This document shows, piece after piece, positions 1 to 12,249 of a DNA stretch of 64,000 nt. Under the pieces are notes generated by a model. That model searched no databases. It was not told the DNA's origin and was given only the letters and a program-made list of their open reading frames with translations. Positions within the stretch are counted from its first letter, which is position 1, and each line of letters starts with the position of its first letter. The translations under genes were made by a program, and so were the position numbers. Source of the stretch: Prosopocoilus inquinatus. Lineage: Eukaryota; Arthropoda; Insecta; Coleoptera; Lucanidae. The DNA is taken from contig CM069870.1 of assembly GCA_036172665.1 (NCBI GenBank), forward strand, positions 63,612,212 to 63,676,211. The letters are read 5' to 3'.

Positions 1-87
1 CTGCAAAATGATTGGACAAATAGGGAAACTTAATTAATGACGAAAATAGAAAACCAAAAGGAAAAGACTGTAAAATATTTTAATTAG

Positions 88-1003
88 GCACTCGAGTACA
101 TTGGAAGTGGAATTCGTCTCATGGCCCATGGTGAGATACAAAAGGGAAATATTATTTGGTTGGGTGGATCTGCTAGGTAGGTTTTTGGAAAACGAAAAAG
201 ACAGAAGGTGTGATGTGAAGTTTACTTTTTAGTTTCGTTCGGGGGAATAGCCGGTCTCTTCCTGGGTTTCAGCCTACTTTCAGGTGTGGAACTGATCTAT
301 TATTTTACAATCCGCGCCTGCTGTATGGTACACATGGAGAGAGCGAAATTGAAGAAGATTGAATTCGACGAGAAACGAAAACCGAAGCCGAAATACGACC
401 TAAGTTTGGTGCCCTATTTCAAAAATAAAACCTCACCTGTACCCGAACCATCGCTTAAATCGATAACCGGGGGGTTCTATCGAGAAAACTTACAGAAATA
501 TAACGACGTAAGTTAAGTTTGTGTGTGTGGTAGTTGCTTCCTTTCAAAATTAATTATTTATAAATAACCTATCAAACTGTTATCGCCGTTAGTGTTCGTG
601 CACTTAAGTACATTATTTTTGGCGGGCGTGTGCATTTACGTTATGCTTTTGATTTCGGGTGCTTTAGAAAGCCAAACATTTCGTCGTCGTGCCTAAACAA
701 ACCGCAGTCACCAAAATATTTACTCAGTCAGGAGCTCCGGCTTTTACGTTTGAGCAGAAAAGAGTTTGGGATTCTTGTTTTGGTTCTTCTGGCTCTTCAG
801 AAGTTCGGAAATAGAACGAATTTTACGACGTAAACAATGCCACTATGTAATTACCTAACCCTCGGTGTTACAAGAATTTTTTTCGGTCAAATTTTAAGCT
901 TTTGTTTTCTTTTTTTTTGTTTCAGGAGATTACTCCGAGGGGCTTCACCAAGAAGTCCAACGATGAATTCGGATCACCTTTTGGAATAGAGTTTACAAAT
1001 TAA
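88..1003 (+). CDS. ppk-like: DEG/ENaC (pickpocket-like) sodium channel subunit, C-terminal exons, 5' partial
   Basis: Three exons join in frame: 88..176, 233..507 and 926..1003 (TAA at 1001). Acceptors are AG at 86-87, 231-232 and 924-925; donors are GTAGGT at 177 and GTAAGT at 508. They encode the last 146 residues of a trimeric amiloride-type cation channel subunit of the plasma membrane. Exon 1 gives the pre-TM2 block (RYKREILFGWVDLL), and the first junction codon is Val. Exon 2 gives the second transmembrane helix (GIAGLFLGFSLLSGVELI), with the G-x-S selectivity filter as GFS, then a basic cytoplasmic tail (residues such as KRKPKPKYDLSLVPYF). Exon 3 codes a short tail ending in GIEFTN. 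The extracellular domain and TM1 lie left of the window. The family is large in insects, so the particular paralogue cannot be named. Family assignment is very secure; exon borders are read by eye. Confidence 0.93.
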
Positions 1004-1229
1004 TTGTCGAAGAGATGTTGTCAGTAAACAGCATTTTAAAGCAGTTTTGGAGCACACAAGTCACAACGCATATTATTTTCGATAGCTGGACCAGAAATAC
1101 TGTCGCCTGTTTGAATTTGGCGCCCGTGGATTTAGTGTTGCTTTCATTGGACAGTTGGCGATATTGACCTCTGAATTTTGATAATTGTCGTTTTCCTTGA
1201 GTACAAGATGCAATTAAACAACAAATTTG

Positions 1230-1235
1230 AATAAA
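1230..1235 (+). terminator. Poly(A) signal AATAAA of the DEG/ENaC gene
   Basis: The first clear AATAAA downstream of the TAA lies 227 nt after the stop, giving a 3' UTR of about 250 nt. Further AATAAA-like strings occur in the AT-rich DNA after it (for example near 1655), so the used site is inferred. Confidence 0.55.
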
Positions 1236-1239
1236 TTTT

Positions 1240-2339
1240 CAATCTACATACTTTAATCCTTTGCTAAATACACGAAATATTGTCACAAGATACAATCTCT
1301 ATCACTATTTTAATGATAAGTGATAGTGATTTTTTTGTTCATATGTCTTACAAAAAATAAGAAAACTAAATAAAGCGATTGCTACTGAATTTCTTCTTTT
1401 TTAATTGTCCAAGCAATTCTTAAAAATGATCCGGAAATCCGTTACCAAACAAACAAAGAAACATATTTTTAATGTATGCAATAAAATTTTGAAAACCATG
1501 GAGAAGGAAGGTAACACAAAAGAAGATAATATAATACAGGGTTGCCATATTTTTTCTAGACAATGTCGTCAACTTTTTGTAAAAATATCGCCAAAAACGT
1601 CAAGATAATGAATAATTGTTTTTTTTTTTAATTGAAGCACTCTCTTGTGTTATAATAAAGGGTAGAAGCAAATTAAAACAATTTCATCCATTTCAATAAA
1701 ATTTTATGACCTCCCCGCCCATCCCTTAGCTTACTGTTAATTTTGTAGCACTCATCATCACAATAAAATTAAATTTATAACGAATGGAATGAGCTTTGCT
1801 ATATTTGCATAACAAATAATTCTGAAAATTGTAAACACAAACCGAAATCATCAGAGGCGAAGAAAGGGTAGTCGGCGTCCTTATGCAAAACAGTAGCTGG
1901 CACCCTTTACCCCCCGCCCCCCCCCCCCCCCAAAAAAAGAAACAAATTAATTATCAAATTATATGTCTAAAAAAAATTGTTTGCATATTTTATGATCTGA
2001 CGTTATTAGTTCTTAATCTTATAGAGTATGCAATCGATTGCAAAAGAAAGGAGCTAATTCCATCGATTTTTCCTCTTCATTTGAATTATTCATTATTTTT
2101 TCAGAATTTAATTTTGAGAAATGTTTGCTTAACTTTGAAATGATCGCTACCAAAGTTGACTCGTAATTTAAAAAGTAAGACATTTCGTTTATAATTTTCG
2201 AGTGAAACAGTGTTGCCAACCGTGCGATTTGCTTACTTTATTCTATACAATTGCAACTGGCGACCAAAATTGGCGAATTAATTTTTATTTGACTGTGAAA
2301 GTGACAATTTTAAAATACGGAAAAATTAAGTTTGGCATT
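1240..2339. other. Intergenic AT-rich DNA, no gene seen
   Basis: Open frames here are short and have no recognisable domain or splice context. A C-rich run lies at about 1911-1932. Nothing else is supportable. Confidence 0.6.
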
Positions 2340-3227
2340 TAATGGACTTTTTAGTTTTTTAATTTTTTTTTTTTTAATTTTTGTTTGGGTTGAATAAAAT
2401 TAGATTGGGACGTCGAGATTGGTTAAGCTTAATTGATTTGTAATTTTTAACAATTTTTATACTTTCCATTTTTTTCAATTTTTAATTTTTATTTGTGTTG
2501 AATCGAATTGACTTTGATCTTAACTGAACTTCATTTTAATTGATTTTCAATTTATGCTTAATCTTTTACAAGTATTAGATGAAGTCTGCTTGATGTCAGT
2601 TAGGATGTCTTGAGCATAAATTTAAGCCATAAATCTTAACATCTTTCTCCTTTAATTTTTTTACGTATTTAAAAAAAAATAACTTGTGTAGAATCCAGTA
2701 CAATTTGATATAATCAATTAGATGAGTTCAGTTCATTTTGAGATTTGTTGAGGTTCATTTTAATCCATGTATAAATTTTAATACATTTTTTTAATATTAT
2801 TTTTTTTTTATTATTTGTTCCAAATTTTTAATTTGGGTTAAATGGAATTAGTTTGAGTGCAGTTAGACTAGATTGGCTTTGAATATCTTTTTACGTTTAA
2901 TATTTTTACTTGCTTTTTTTATTTTTTATTTTTTTTGCTTGGATTGGATAGAATCGAATTCAGTTATTGGCTTGACCTTGGCATTGGTCGAAAATCGCTT
3001 TAATAATTTTTTAGTTTTAAATTTTTTTTGCATTTTTTGCTTCAATTGAATACTCTTAGGTTGAGTTCAGTTGAATTGGATTAACCTTGAGATTTGTCGA
3101 GTTTGAATTTTTCATTTTTTTTATATTCTTTTTCTGAATTTTTACTTAGGTTGAATTAAGTTGAGTTCAGATAGATTGGGTAGACATTGAATTTTTTTTT
3201 GTCTACGTTAATTTTTTTTTTTTAATT
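2340..3227. repeat. Degenerate T-rich tandem repeat built on a GGTTGAAT core
   Basis: Units of very roughly 100-130 bp recur, each with a poly-T/AATTTTT tract followed by a motif like GGTTGAATTGAATT and then a GACCTTGAGATTG-type segment (for example near 2380, 2500, 2840, 3060, 3150). The same core recurs at 26.2-26.9 kb, so this is an old, decayed satellite-like family. No coding potential was seen. Confidence 0.5.
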
Positions 3228-3362
3228 TTGTGCAAATCGTTTTTTAGCAAGCACGGCCGCCTTGCATGGGGGACTTATTAGGAGCAAATTCCGCTTCAAT
3301 CTGTCTATCCTACTTCAATGTCAGGTCAAAGAGCGATCGTAAGATGTCGCTATTTTATCTGT
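3228..3362 (-). mobile_element. Rep-A foldback-family copy, short form
   Basis: It runs from AATTTTGTGCAAATCG to GCTATTTTATCTG and contains the diagnostic GACTTATTAGGAGCAAAT and ATCGTAAGATGTCGC segments. It is flanked by T-rich TTAATTTTTTT on both sides, which may be the target duplication but is weak because the surroundings are T-rich. The minus strand is chosen so that the AACAG-type end counts as the start, the convention used for all Rep-A entries. The open frame across it reflects repeat sequence, not a gene. Confidence 0.65.
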
Positions 3363-4535
3363 TAATTTTTTTAATTTTAATTTTTTTATTGTTTTTCATT
3401 TTCTTGCTTGCAGTTTTCGGATCAAGTTTGGTTGACCTTGAGATTGTTCGATCTGCGCTTTATTCGCTTTTTAATTTACATATTTTGGCGCCCCTCCTGC
3501 ATTTGCGCCCTCATGCCTTGCTTACCTTGCTTACCGCTTTCTGTCGGCCCTTGCCCTAGACATCAAGGTTAAATCTTTCCTCTTTGTGCAGGAAACAGTT
3601 AAAAACCCAAGAGCAAATTACCCATTTACCGCTGCATATTTTGAGCAAAACTCAAAATATCAAAAATCTCAAATCAAATTAAAAAAATTTGCCTGGGTAC
3701 CAAGAGACACATTTTATGAAAACTTATTGGATCCCATTAAAATTTGTCTAATAATAATTTGTCCAACAATTAATTCCAAATTATGAAATTTTTTTAACTT
3801 TTGCTTTTTAAAGATATACCAATTTCTGCCACACTAAAAGTTGATTACAGGATTTGTCCTGTTCAGTGTTGGGATTATCTAGATAATTTATTTGATTTTT
3901 TAGCTAGATAACAATTTTTCATCTATTATCTTTTATCTAGATAAACTGTAAATTAACTTATCTGCTCAAAATATTTATCTGAATAACAGATACTGGAAAC
4001 ATATAATTGCAACTGCACAACTCGCTATACGTACTACACTATTAATAAGTAGGTCACATTTTTTATGTACAGCTGTGGCCTTTAAAAACTGGTACAAACA
4101 CACTTGATAAACACAATGTTTTGGCGGTATAAACTGATCGTAAAACTGAAGTTTCTAAACGCCACTCAAATTAATTAGTGGAGTAGTAATCAACTTTTAT
4201 CGCAAAAAATGTTATCAGTGGCGATGTCACAGGGGTGCAGGAATTGTAAAGCAACCCGACATGTAGGTATAGGTGTTCGAAGCCTAAAGTTAAAATCAAT
4301 TTTTTTATTAGCAAACAAAAAAAAACAGATAATTTCATATTCACACTTCAAAGATTTCTGATAAGAATCTAAAAATTTACTAAATCACCTTTAAAAATTA
4401 AAACGGAGAGGACTGATTTTTTGAAATATTATTGTCGGAAAATAATTTCAAAACAACTGAAAAATCAAGGAATAATGTTACAAAAAAAAAACACTAAGTA
4501 GAACAGAAATAATTAGAACACAAGAAGTTAAACAC
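3363..4535. other. Intergenic, no gene; scattered transposon-end-like motifs
   Basis: The stretch 3868-3965 begins CAGTGTTGGGATTATCTAGA and is dense in TTATCTAGATAA palindromes, resembling a hAT-type non-autonomous end. A GTGGCG...AGGGGT motif near 4219-4237 resembles other short repeats in the window. No open frame shows a domain. Confidence 0.5.
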
Positions 4536-5640
4536 GTAATTAGCGCCATCTGTTAATCTACAGTCGTTGTTTCTTTTAATTTCCGGAAATAGTTTCAAAA
4601 CGGCTGAAATTAAATTTCTTCTTCAAGAAAGTGCAGTGGCGTAGCTAGAAGTCAAACCGCCGGGTTGCAAAATTTCAGTCGGCGTGGGCAGTGCCTTAAA
4701 ATCAAAATTTAAAAAATATTTCGTCAAAACTTTGAAAAACAAAACTACTTCATTGCTTCTGGATTATCCTATTTCTAAAACGTGACAGGGGTTGTCAATC
4801 ATTTTAGGTTAGAAAAGTTCCTGGAAACTAGCGCTAAGCGGGGTGCGCTCCAATTGTTCCTCAAACACTACTTTCTTGAAGAAATTCATTTTCAGCTGTT
4901 ACTTCTTGCGTTATAATATTCCCGTTCATTCATTCATTTATTCGAAATTGTTTTTCGTGACGTTATTGCCTGAATATTTTGAGTTAGGACCCCTAGTAAC
5001 AGACGGCGTCACAAGTGCTAATAAATTATTTCGCTTTGCGTTTAAATTTTATTTATTCGAAGTTTTCATTTGCTTCTTTGAAAATGTTTTCGCGCAAATG
5101 AGGGGGACAAAGTTACGACTTGTGATTACAGAGGGCGCCATATATATTTATTTTTCATTAGAAAAGCTCCCAACAACTAGCGGAAGTATCGCTTCAACTG
5201 TTTCTCAAACGCTTCTCGAAGAAGAAATTTGTTTTCAACTGTTTTCAAAAACTGTTTCCCGTAAATTAAACGGAACAAAATTAATTAACAGATGGCGCTA
5301 CTTTTATTTGAACTTTCTGATCAACTTTATTTATTCCAAATTATTATTATTTTTTTTTTTTTTGTAATGTTATTTCTTGAATTTTTCTTAACGTCTTCCA
5401 ACAATTGCTTCCCCCTCAAATGAAGAGAACGAAGTTACGATCCAGGATAATAGATGGCGCCAGAAATGGTAATCAATTTTTCTGCTTCTCGTTTAAGGTT
5501 TATTAATTTATTAGAAGTTTTTTTTTTTTGGGAACATTGTTTTTGAACGTTCGTAACCCTAGCGTTTTCAATTTTTTTTTAAATCTTTTCCCGGCGAATT
5601 ACGAACGTAAGGCGCGGGTTACCAGATGGCGCAACGTCGG
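4536..5640. repeat. Degenerate array with recurrent AGATGGCGC motif
   Basis: The box AGATGGCGC or close variants recurs in one orientation near 5000, 5130, 5290, 5452 and 5624, that is every 130-170 bp, and once inverted near 4541 (AGCGCCATCTGTTAA). The units between share segments such as TTCTCAAACGCTTCTTGAAGAAG and TTTATTTATTCGAA-type stretches. The 174-codon frame at 4843-5367 lies wholly in this array and is treated as chance. Confidence 0.5.
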
Positions 5641-5801
5641 AAATTAACGATTGAAACCTATTCATCGAGTTCTGTTACAGTTGTTTTAAATTTTAATTTT
5701 CTCTCAGTTTTAATATAAAAACGATTCGGTAAATTTCTTGTCTTTTTCATTTTCTTCTTTTTTTCTGACTTATTTTATGTACAACGACGCTCAACTTAAA
5801 T

Positions 5802-6649
5802 TACACCGATGAACTTTAAACAGCGATATCCTACGATCGCTTTGTGACCTGACATTGCAGTAGGACAGACAAACTGAAGCGGAATTTCTACATAATAAGT
5901 CTCCCGTGCAAGGCTGCCATGCTTGCTGTCAAAGCATAATGAAAGTTTTAAAAAAATTTGTTGCAAATTGTTTTTGATTGCAATTTGATTGCGAATAAAT
6001 TGGATAAGTCGTTTTTGTTTGCAGTGGGAATGTCGAGTTTTAAAATTTTTGTTGCAAATCGTTTTTATTTTCTTTGAGAACCTCAAGCGGCTTCTGTACA
6101 GCTGTATCAGCCCTGTTTGTTGCTTCGTCAGCAGAGACGTAGCTCGACGTTTCCACTGCAAACCAAAAACGACTTGTCCAATTTATTCGCAATTGCGATG
6201 TAATAGTGATGAACAGCGACATCATACGATCGCTTTATGACCTGACATTGCAGTAGGATAGAGAAACTGGAGCGGATTTGCTACCTAATAAGTCTCCAAG
6301 GCGGCCATGCTTGCTGTCAAAGCATAATGAAAGTTTTATAAATTTTGTTGCAAATCGTTTTTGATTGCAGTGAGAATCTCGAGCAGCACGGATGACTTAT
6401 TAGGTAGCAAATCCGCTTCAGTTTGTCTGTCCTACTGCAATGTCAGGTCAAACAGCTACCGTAGGATATCGCTGTTTAATCTGTTCATTACATCGCAATT
6501 GCGAATAAATTGGACAAGTCGTTTTGGTTTGCAGTGGGAATTTCGAGCTACGTCTCTGCTGACAAAGCCCCAAACAGGGCTGAAGCAGCTGTACAGAGGC
6601 TGCTTGAGGTTCTCACTGCAATCAAAAACGATTTGCAACAAATTTTTAA
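5802..6649. mobile_element. Rep-A foldback-family copy, compound form
   Basis: Several Rep-A modules are joined in direct and inverted order. The module with TGACCTGACATTGCAGTAGG occurs at about 5848 and 6238 in one orientation and inverted at about 6432. The module containing CTGTACAGCTG occurs at about 6095 and inverted at about 6580. The exact 9-bp direct repeat AACTTAAAT lies at 5793-5801 and 6650-6658, reading as a target-site duplication around the whole 0.85 kb. Open frames in it recur only because the modules recur. Confidence 0.7.
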
Positions 6650-6658
6650 AACTTAAAT

Positions 6659-8126
6659 GATGATACCATTTGATAGTTTCGTAGCCCTTACGTGTGTGGT
6701 TCGCGTGCAGGAGTATCATTTAAGTTGAGCACACGTAGAACATATTTTCTGCATTCGAAAGCTTATCAGATATCTTGGAAATAAGATTTCACTTTTCCGC
6801 GCCTGGATTTTTTTTTAGAAATCAAGAAAATATGAAACCGTCTGTAATTATGCTTGCCAATAACGATTTTAGGAATAGACGCCGGGTTGCTTTGTAATCC
6901 CTGCAACCCCTGTAGTTACGCCGCTGTCTATAACAAAAGTAAACGAAAAAACTAAGCAGGTCCATTTGTCGTCGACACCGTTTACAAATATTTATTTCTA
7001 TGCACCGAATCACGATTGCCTTTATCGGAAGTTTCATTTAATTTTAAATCAAGTAATTAAAGCATTTCTTTTCGACGAAATTTAATTCGGATGACCTCGA
7101 AATATATTCGGATATTTTTATTTCCATCTAAAGCAAAAAACTATTGTTACTTAAGTTCGCTTACAGAGAGAGAAAATTCTCACTTCCCTTTCCTGCAAGC
7201 GAGTTGGCAAAAAATGTGTAAAAACACGCTGACATACCACGGCTATCTTTTCATTTTGCTTAATCGGTTCGTGTCCTTAGTAGCTTATCAGATATTGACA
7301 ATGAATGTGCGAGCTTTTCTTAGCGAATTAGCAATATTTATTGCAATAGTTTGTTTATTATAATATACGCGATCGTCAAGTGCCCCTAGAATTCTCTACG
7401 ATAGTGGAAAAGGTAAGAAAATTTTGTAGTGACCTGCGATACATCCTTGCCGAACATTTAAATTTGAAATTGAAGCACGCGTTTTTGTTGAAACGAATAG
7501 CAACTCACACTCAGTCGCCCTCGCATTGTTAATATTCACTGATGTTAACCGAATTATATTTATTTCAGTTTCAATAAGTGAAAATTTTCTGATTTACAAA
7601 AACATTATTATAACAACAGTTATTATTAGGCCTAGTACATACTTGGATACAAAGTTGCGCAACTTTGTTTCAGAGTCTTGTTTCGCGATTGTTTTGAAAC
7701 AGTTGCTAGACAAAATGTGATGTACCTCGAGTGTTCGGGGACAAAAATCGCAGAATTCTTGTTTCCTATTTCAAATGGGAAACTTGAAACAGTGTTGCGC
7801 AACATTTGGACGTGGGAGAAAGAAGATGATCACAATAAATCGATAAATCTCGCTCACAATCGATCACCTTCGTATTTTATCGGCTCTGCTGTTTTTCTAA
7901 TTATGTGCTCTCAAAAAAAAAACTAGATTTCCATGGTACAGCTTGCTTGTAGCCTTGTAGGATGTCTTTTTAGTAGAGTATAAAAATTGAATAAAAAAAA
8001 TAGATATACAGGATGTTATCGAATAAGATGACAAAAATAATACCAGGTATAGACCACATTAAAATATTACAATTTAACCTAATTTATTTACATATAAAAC
8101 TCTTTCGTTCCTGAGGTTCTTTATTA
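6659..8126. other. Intergenic, no gene; short repeat near 6870-6925
   Basis: The segment around 6870-6925 (GCCGGGTTGCTTTGTAATCC and then GTAGTTACGCCGC) closely resembles 22084-22126, so it is a dispersed repeat. One arm of a distant inverted repeat lies at 7628-7663. Frames at 7091-7363 and 7678-7926 have no recognisable domain. Confidence 0.5.
7628..7663 (+). repeat. Left arm of a 36-bp inverted repeat pair
   Basis: AGGCCTAGTACATACTT and the following bases through GCGCAAC are matched in reverse complement at 13033-13068 with about three mismatches. Similarity decays immediately inside and outside. This could mark the ends of a 5.4-kb unit or simply be two copies of a small element. Confidence 0.55.
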
Positions 8127-8570
8127 GCTTAAAATTACAAAAAATGAATTTAAAACATTATCAAAAAAAACATGTTTAAAACATTTTGTTTAAAACAGAT
8201 GGTATGTTTTAAATTCGGTGTTTCAAACATGTTTAAAACAAACATTAACAAAAAAAAACATGTTTAAAGTTTAAAAATAAAAGCATATATAAAAAAAAAA
8301 CATGTTTAAAACATTTTCTTTAAAACAGATGGTATGTTTTAAATTCGGTGTTTCAAACATGTTTTAAACACTATGTTTAAAACAAACTGTTTAAAACAAA
8401 CTGTTTAAAACATAATGTTTAAAACATGTCTGAAACACCGAATTTAAAACATATCATCTGTTTTAAACAAAATGTTTTAAACATGTTTTTTTTTGATATA
8501 TGCTTTTATTTTTAAACTTTAAACATGTTTTTTTGTTAATGTTTTAAATTAATTTTTTTAGTTTTAAGCT
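8127..8570. repeat. 440-bp palindrome packed with TTTAAAC/GTTTAAA units
   Basis: The two halves mirror around about 8350. The outer parts pair GCTTAAAATTAC (left) with GTTTTAAGC (right), and the inner parts pair AATTCGGTGTTTCAAACATG with its complement near 8425-8445. The word TTTAAA-C/G occurs about twenty times, and the left half also carries a direct duplication (8165-8230 against 8298-8360). A related TTTAAAC-rich stretch lies at 9670-9790. No coding frame exists. Confidence 0.65.
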
Positions 8571-10591
8571 AAAAAAGACCACTTTTGATATATGTGTTTT
8601 ATTTTTGCAACGTAATTCTGTGTAACCAGAAGTTAATTGTTTAGGGTCTGTATTTCACTGACAGATTAACTTTAAACTTTACTTTGTTCTCATATCAATT
8701 GTTTTAATAATTGTAGACAATGCGTGGCTGAGCTGATGACGTGATGACTACACTGTAGCTCTGATTTGAACTAAATTTAAATTGCATTAGATTGATTATA
8801 TTCAATTAATTAATTATTACTGATCACTAGGATAATACTTATATTGTAAAATTTAAAAAAAAACCTTTTCAATGTTTAAACTTTTATGATTACATTAAGT
8901 TTTGAAATATACTGGGTCCTCCGTTTCCCTGTTCATACTATGGGCTACGGGATGAGTTATTATGTAGCAAACTGCCTTGAATTTGTCAATGATAATGCAA
9001 TGTTAGGTCAAAAAGTGATCGTAGGATGTCGCTGTTTAAACTATTTATAACGTTATCGTTTCATTTGTCTTCATTGAATTTCTACCGTGTGTCCTAAGAC
9101 CGTATATTCGTCCTTCTAGAATTTCAAGGTTTGTTTAAAATTTGAAAACGATGAATTAAGCAAAAATTTAATTTGAAATTTCAGACATATACTTACTGGA
9201 CTTTTGGTTTCACCGGAAGTAATATCAACTTTGTTATTTTAAATGGAACATCCTACATGTTTTTACATATTTGAAATTTTTGTTTTCCAGTCTTGAAACC
9301 CACAAGTCATGTAATTTAGTTCTAATGCGATCAAGTAATTTGAAAAAAATATTTCTTTGGATTCTATTTTATTTTAGTTTTTATTGGGAATGTTTTTCTC
9401 GGTATGTTGATACCAGATACTTCATACTTTCTTCGAAAATCATTTAAAACACCGCGACCGTAGATCCTAAATAAATCAAGTTCTGCCTTAAATGATTCAA
9501 ATTATTATCAAAGTACATACATTATTTTTAAAAGGGTACATAATTTAACAATACAAACTTTTCATCTTTCTTTTAATTAGAGATCGAATTTTAATAAATT
9601 CTTCTTTTTACACAAATATCAAATAATAATAATAATATATATCTTTTTATGTAAGCTGTAAGAGCAATTTAAACATTTAAAAGTTGTTTTAAACAGCTGT
9701 TTTTTTGTTGTTTAAAACATGTTTAATTTAGGGTCAATTTTAAACATGCTTTAAACAAGAAAAAACTGTTTAAAACAAAAAAAAAGTTTTGTTCTTTTTT
9801 TTGCAACCCTGCTCCTAAAGAAGTAACTTGAAAAGAATATTTTCTTAAATACATCTGTAACGTTTTGAGGTAGAACGTTGAAATTTGACATGCAGTATAA
9901 GTGAAATACAGGGATGTATAACAAAAATTGAAATGTACGAATAAAATTATACTAAAAATGAACTAAGTACCATATACGTCAGATTAACCGTTTATGAGAT
10001 AATTAGGTCGAAAGATTTTATTGCAGCAATTTTATTTACATGTAAATGTGCAATACTTAATTGTTGCGTAGTTCTGTTTCTCAAAGTATGCTTTTCAAGT
10101 TGCTTTTGTAGGTTATATCACAGAAACGAAAAAATTTGTATATAGATGAATTAGGTTAAATCGTAATATTTTAACCCCGTCTATACGTGGTATAATTATT
10201 GCCATCATATTCGATAACACACTGTAGAAGATTTAATCAAGAAATACAAAATTGTAAATTCTGAAGTTGAAAAAGATTTATGGACTTTAAAACCCAACTT
10301 CGTCGAGAAAATAAATAGTTCAATGTTTTGCTTTTCTTTTATTTTTATTTTTTTACTGAGCATGAGAACCATATCAAGCAGCGGTGCTACAGGCAGCAAT
10401 TCCAATATCGCTGACCATGGCAGTGCACATACCAAAGTTTGAGGTTTGAATGACCGCAGCTTGTCATTCTAGACCACGAAGTTTAAGGCAAAATGACGTA
10501 AGCTCTTTTGACTCGTTTGTTCAGAAATCGAGAAAAACTATTTTTGACACATTTGGTTTTTGATGAAATTTGATATAACTGTTTATCTAAT
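8571..10591. other. Intergenic, no convincing gene; Rep-A fragment and GTTTAAA-rich stretch
   Basis: A diverged Rep-A fragment lies at about 8955-9050 (GAGTTATTATGTAGCAAACTG, then GGTCAAAAAGTGATCGTAGG). A transposon-like strip at about 9215-9290 (TTGTTATTTTAAATGGAACA) matches 33253-33275. At 10361-10442 a GC-balanced 81-bp frame with an acceptor-like tract is noted separately as a weak candidate. Confidence 0.5.
10361..10442 (+). other. Weak candidate terminal exon
   Basis: A pyrimidine tract and AG at 10359-10360 precede a frame beginning ATG at 10362 and ending TGA at 10440. It encodes a Ser/Gly/Ala-rich peptide containing SSSGATGSNSNIADHGS. The stretch is more GC-balanced than its surroundings. 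No upstream partner exon was found, so this is only a candidate; chance is at least as likely. Confidence 0.15.
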
Positions 10592-10741
10592 GCATTAATG
10601 AACAGTTTAAATAGCGACATCATACGATAGCTTTTTGACCTGACGTTGCATCAAGCTGGACGAATTGAAGCCGGTTTGTTACATAATAAGTCATCCCTCG
10701 CAAGCCGACCATGCTTGCTGTCAAGACATAATGAAAATTTT

Positions 10742-12098
10742 GATGAAGCTGTATTTCCGTCTGCTTTGAAACTAGCGGCAGTATGTCCGATCTTTAAAAA
10801 TGAGTCAAAAACAAACGTAGAAAATTACAGACCGGTATCTCTTACATCAGAGTTTGCAAAAATATTTGAATATGCGACGTTACATCATTTAAATAAATTT
10901 ATTATAAAACATAATATTGTAACGGATAAACAAAATGGTTTCCGTACTGGACGTTCCACTTTTACAGCTGTAGCACATTTTTATTCAGAAATTTTTAAAT
11001 ATTTAGATAAAGGGCAATGTTCAGTAGGCTTGTTCTGTGACCTGAGCCCAGCATTTGACTTGATCTGATCACAATACACTTTTGGTACTAATTTAAAACT
11101 TACTTCACAATATGTAACTTTAAGATATTTTGATGAATCTAGCCAGATTGACAATAATATTACATCAAATATTTTATCTACTGGTGTGGCAGTACCACAG
11201 GGTTCCATTTTAGGCCCTGTGTTATTCCTACTCTATATTAATGATATAGTAGGTAGAGTAGCGTGTAGTGACATCGTTTTATACGTTGATGATATTTCTA
11301 TACTTTGCAAAGGTGAAACGACACAAGATGTGCAGAAAGAACTAAATGATACCACAAAGCAGTTAGTTGAATACTTTCATGTAAATTCATTATATTTGAA
11401 TCCCAATAAAACTACTTACACTGTGTTTCATACTTCTCGCAATAAAAATTCTTCAATTGATTATAATGTAAATATTAACAAATCTGACACACAAAAAATT
11501 TTAGGCGTTTATTTTCAAAATGATTTGGAATGGAAAACTCATTGTAATTTTGTGACAATTAAAATTAGTCCTTTATGGTTTCAAATAAGAATACTAAAAG
11601 ATATTCTCAGTAAAGAGTCAATTTTATCTTATTACTTTGCTCAAGTGCAATCTCTTCTGATATACGGAATTTGTTTATGGGGGGGTTTCTTCTCACAGTG
11701 GTATGGTCTTTGTAGTACAAAAAAGAATTTTACGAATAATAGAAGGAGTACACTTTGGCACTACCTGTAAGCCAATTTTTGAAAAATATGGAATCTTAAC
11801 ATTATATGGCCTGTATTATGACGAGCTTTTAGTTTATATTTTTTAAAATAAAGACAAATTTATTAAAAACGATTTTCATCACAATTACCTAACACGTAAT
11901 AAAGATAATTTTTGCTTACCTTTAAACAGGCTCTCCATCTCACAAAAATCTCAAAATTATATGGGTATTAAAGCGTTTAATGTGCTACCCGAAAGATTTA
12001 AGTTATTAAGTAGCGTCTCCACATTTAAAAGAGAAATCAAGTCATACCTTTTAGATAAGTGCCTATATACACTCGACGATTCTTTTTGTGATAATTAA
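10742..12098 (+). pseudogene. Reverse transcriptase (non-LTR pol) pseudogene
   Basis: The frame begins inside the fingers region (FDEAVFPSALKLAAVCPIFK, then ENYRPVSLTSEFAKIFE) and continues through GFRTGRST and the palm A motif as CDLSPAFDLI, where a TGA stop at 11066-11068 breaks it. Sequence between motif A and motif B appears lost. The frame reopens at about 11186 with PQGSILGPVLFLLYINDI (motif B region), then the catalytic motif C as YVDD. A further shift occurs after about 11770. The C-terminal block typical of this group (LTRNKDNFCLPLNRLS, then YMGIKAFNVLPERFK) follows in another frame to TAA at 12096. No endonuclease domain is present. It cannot make an intact enzyme. Confidence 0.9.
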
Positions 12099-12249
12099 TG
12101 TATTATGTGTTGTTTGTCATATTTGCTTAAATTTTATTGTTTGTCTTTTACTAATACAATGTGTATATTTTATACATAATAATAATAATTTTTTGACAAT
12201 GTCGAAGTTTCCTGTGAAACATAAGGCAATAAATGAATTGAATTGAATT
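10742..12249 (+). mobile_element. Decayed non-LTR retrotransposon, 5'-truncated
   Basis: This is a reverse transcriptase relic with a short 3' UTR and a tail of GAATT repeats (about 12230-12249), as is common at the 3' ends of LINE-type elements. It sits at the A-rich joint of Rep-A modules. Family features point to the Jockey/CR1 group; the exact clade was not determined. Confidence 0.8.

Noticed and set aside
1883..2219. Overlapping small frames on both strands around a C-run
   Set aside because: Homopolymer and AT composition only; no conserved feature and no relation to the DEG/ENaC exons.
4843..5367. 174-codon frame resembling a hydrophobic protein
   Set aside because: It lies inside the AGATGGCGC degenerate array; its hydrophobicity comes from T-rich DNA, with no start context or domain.
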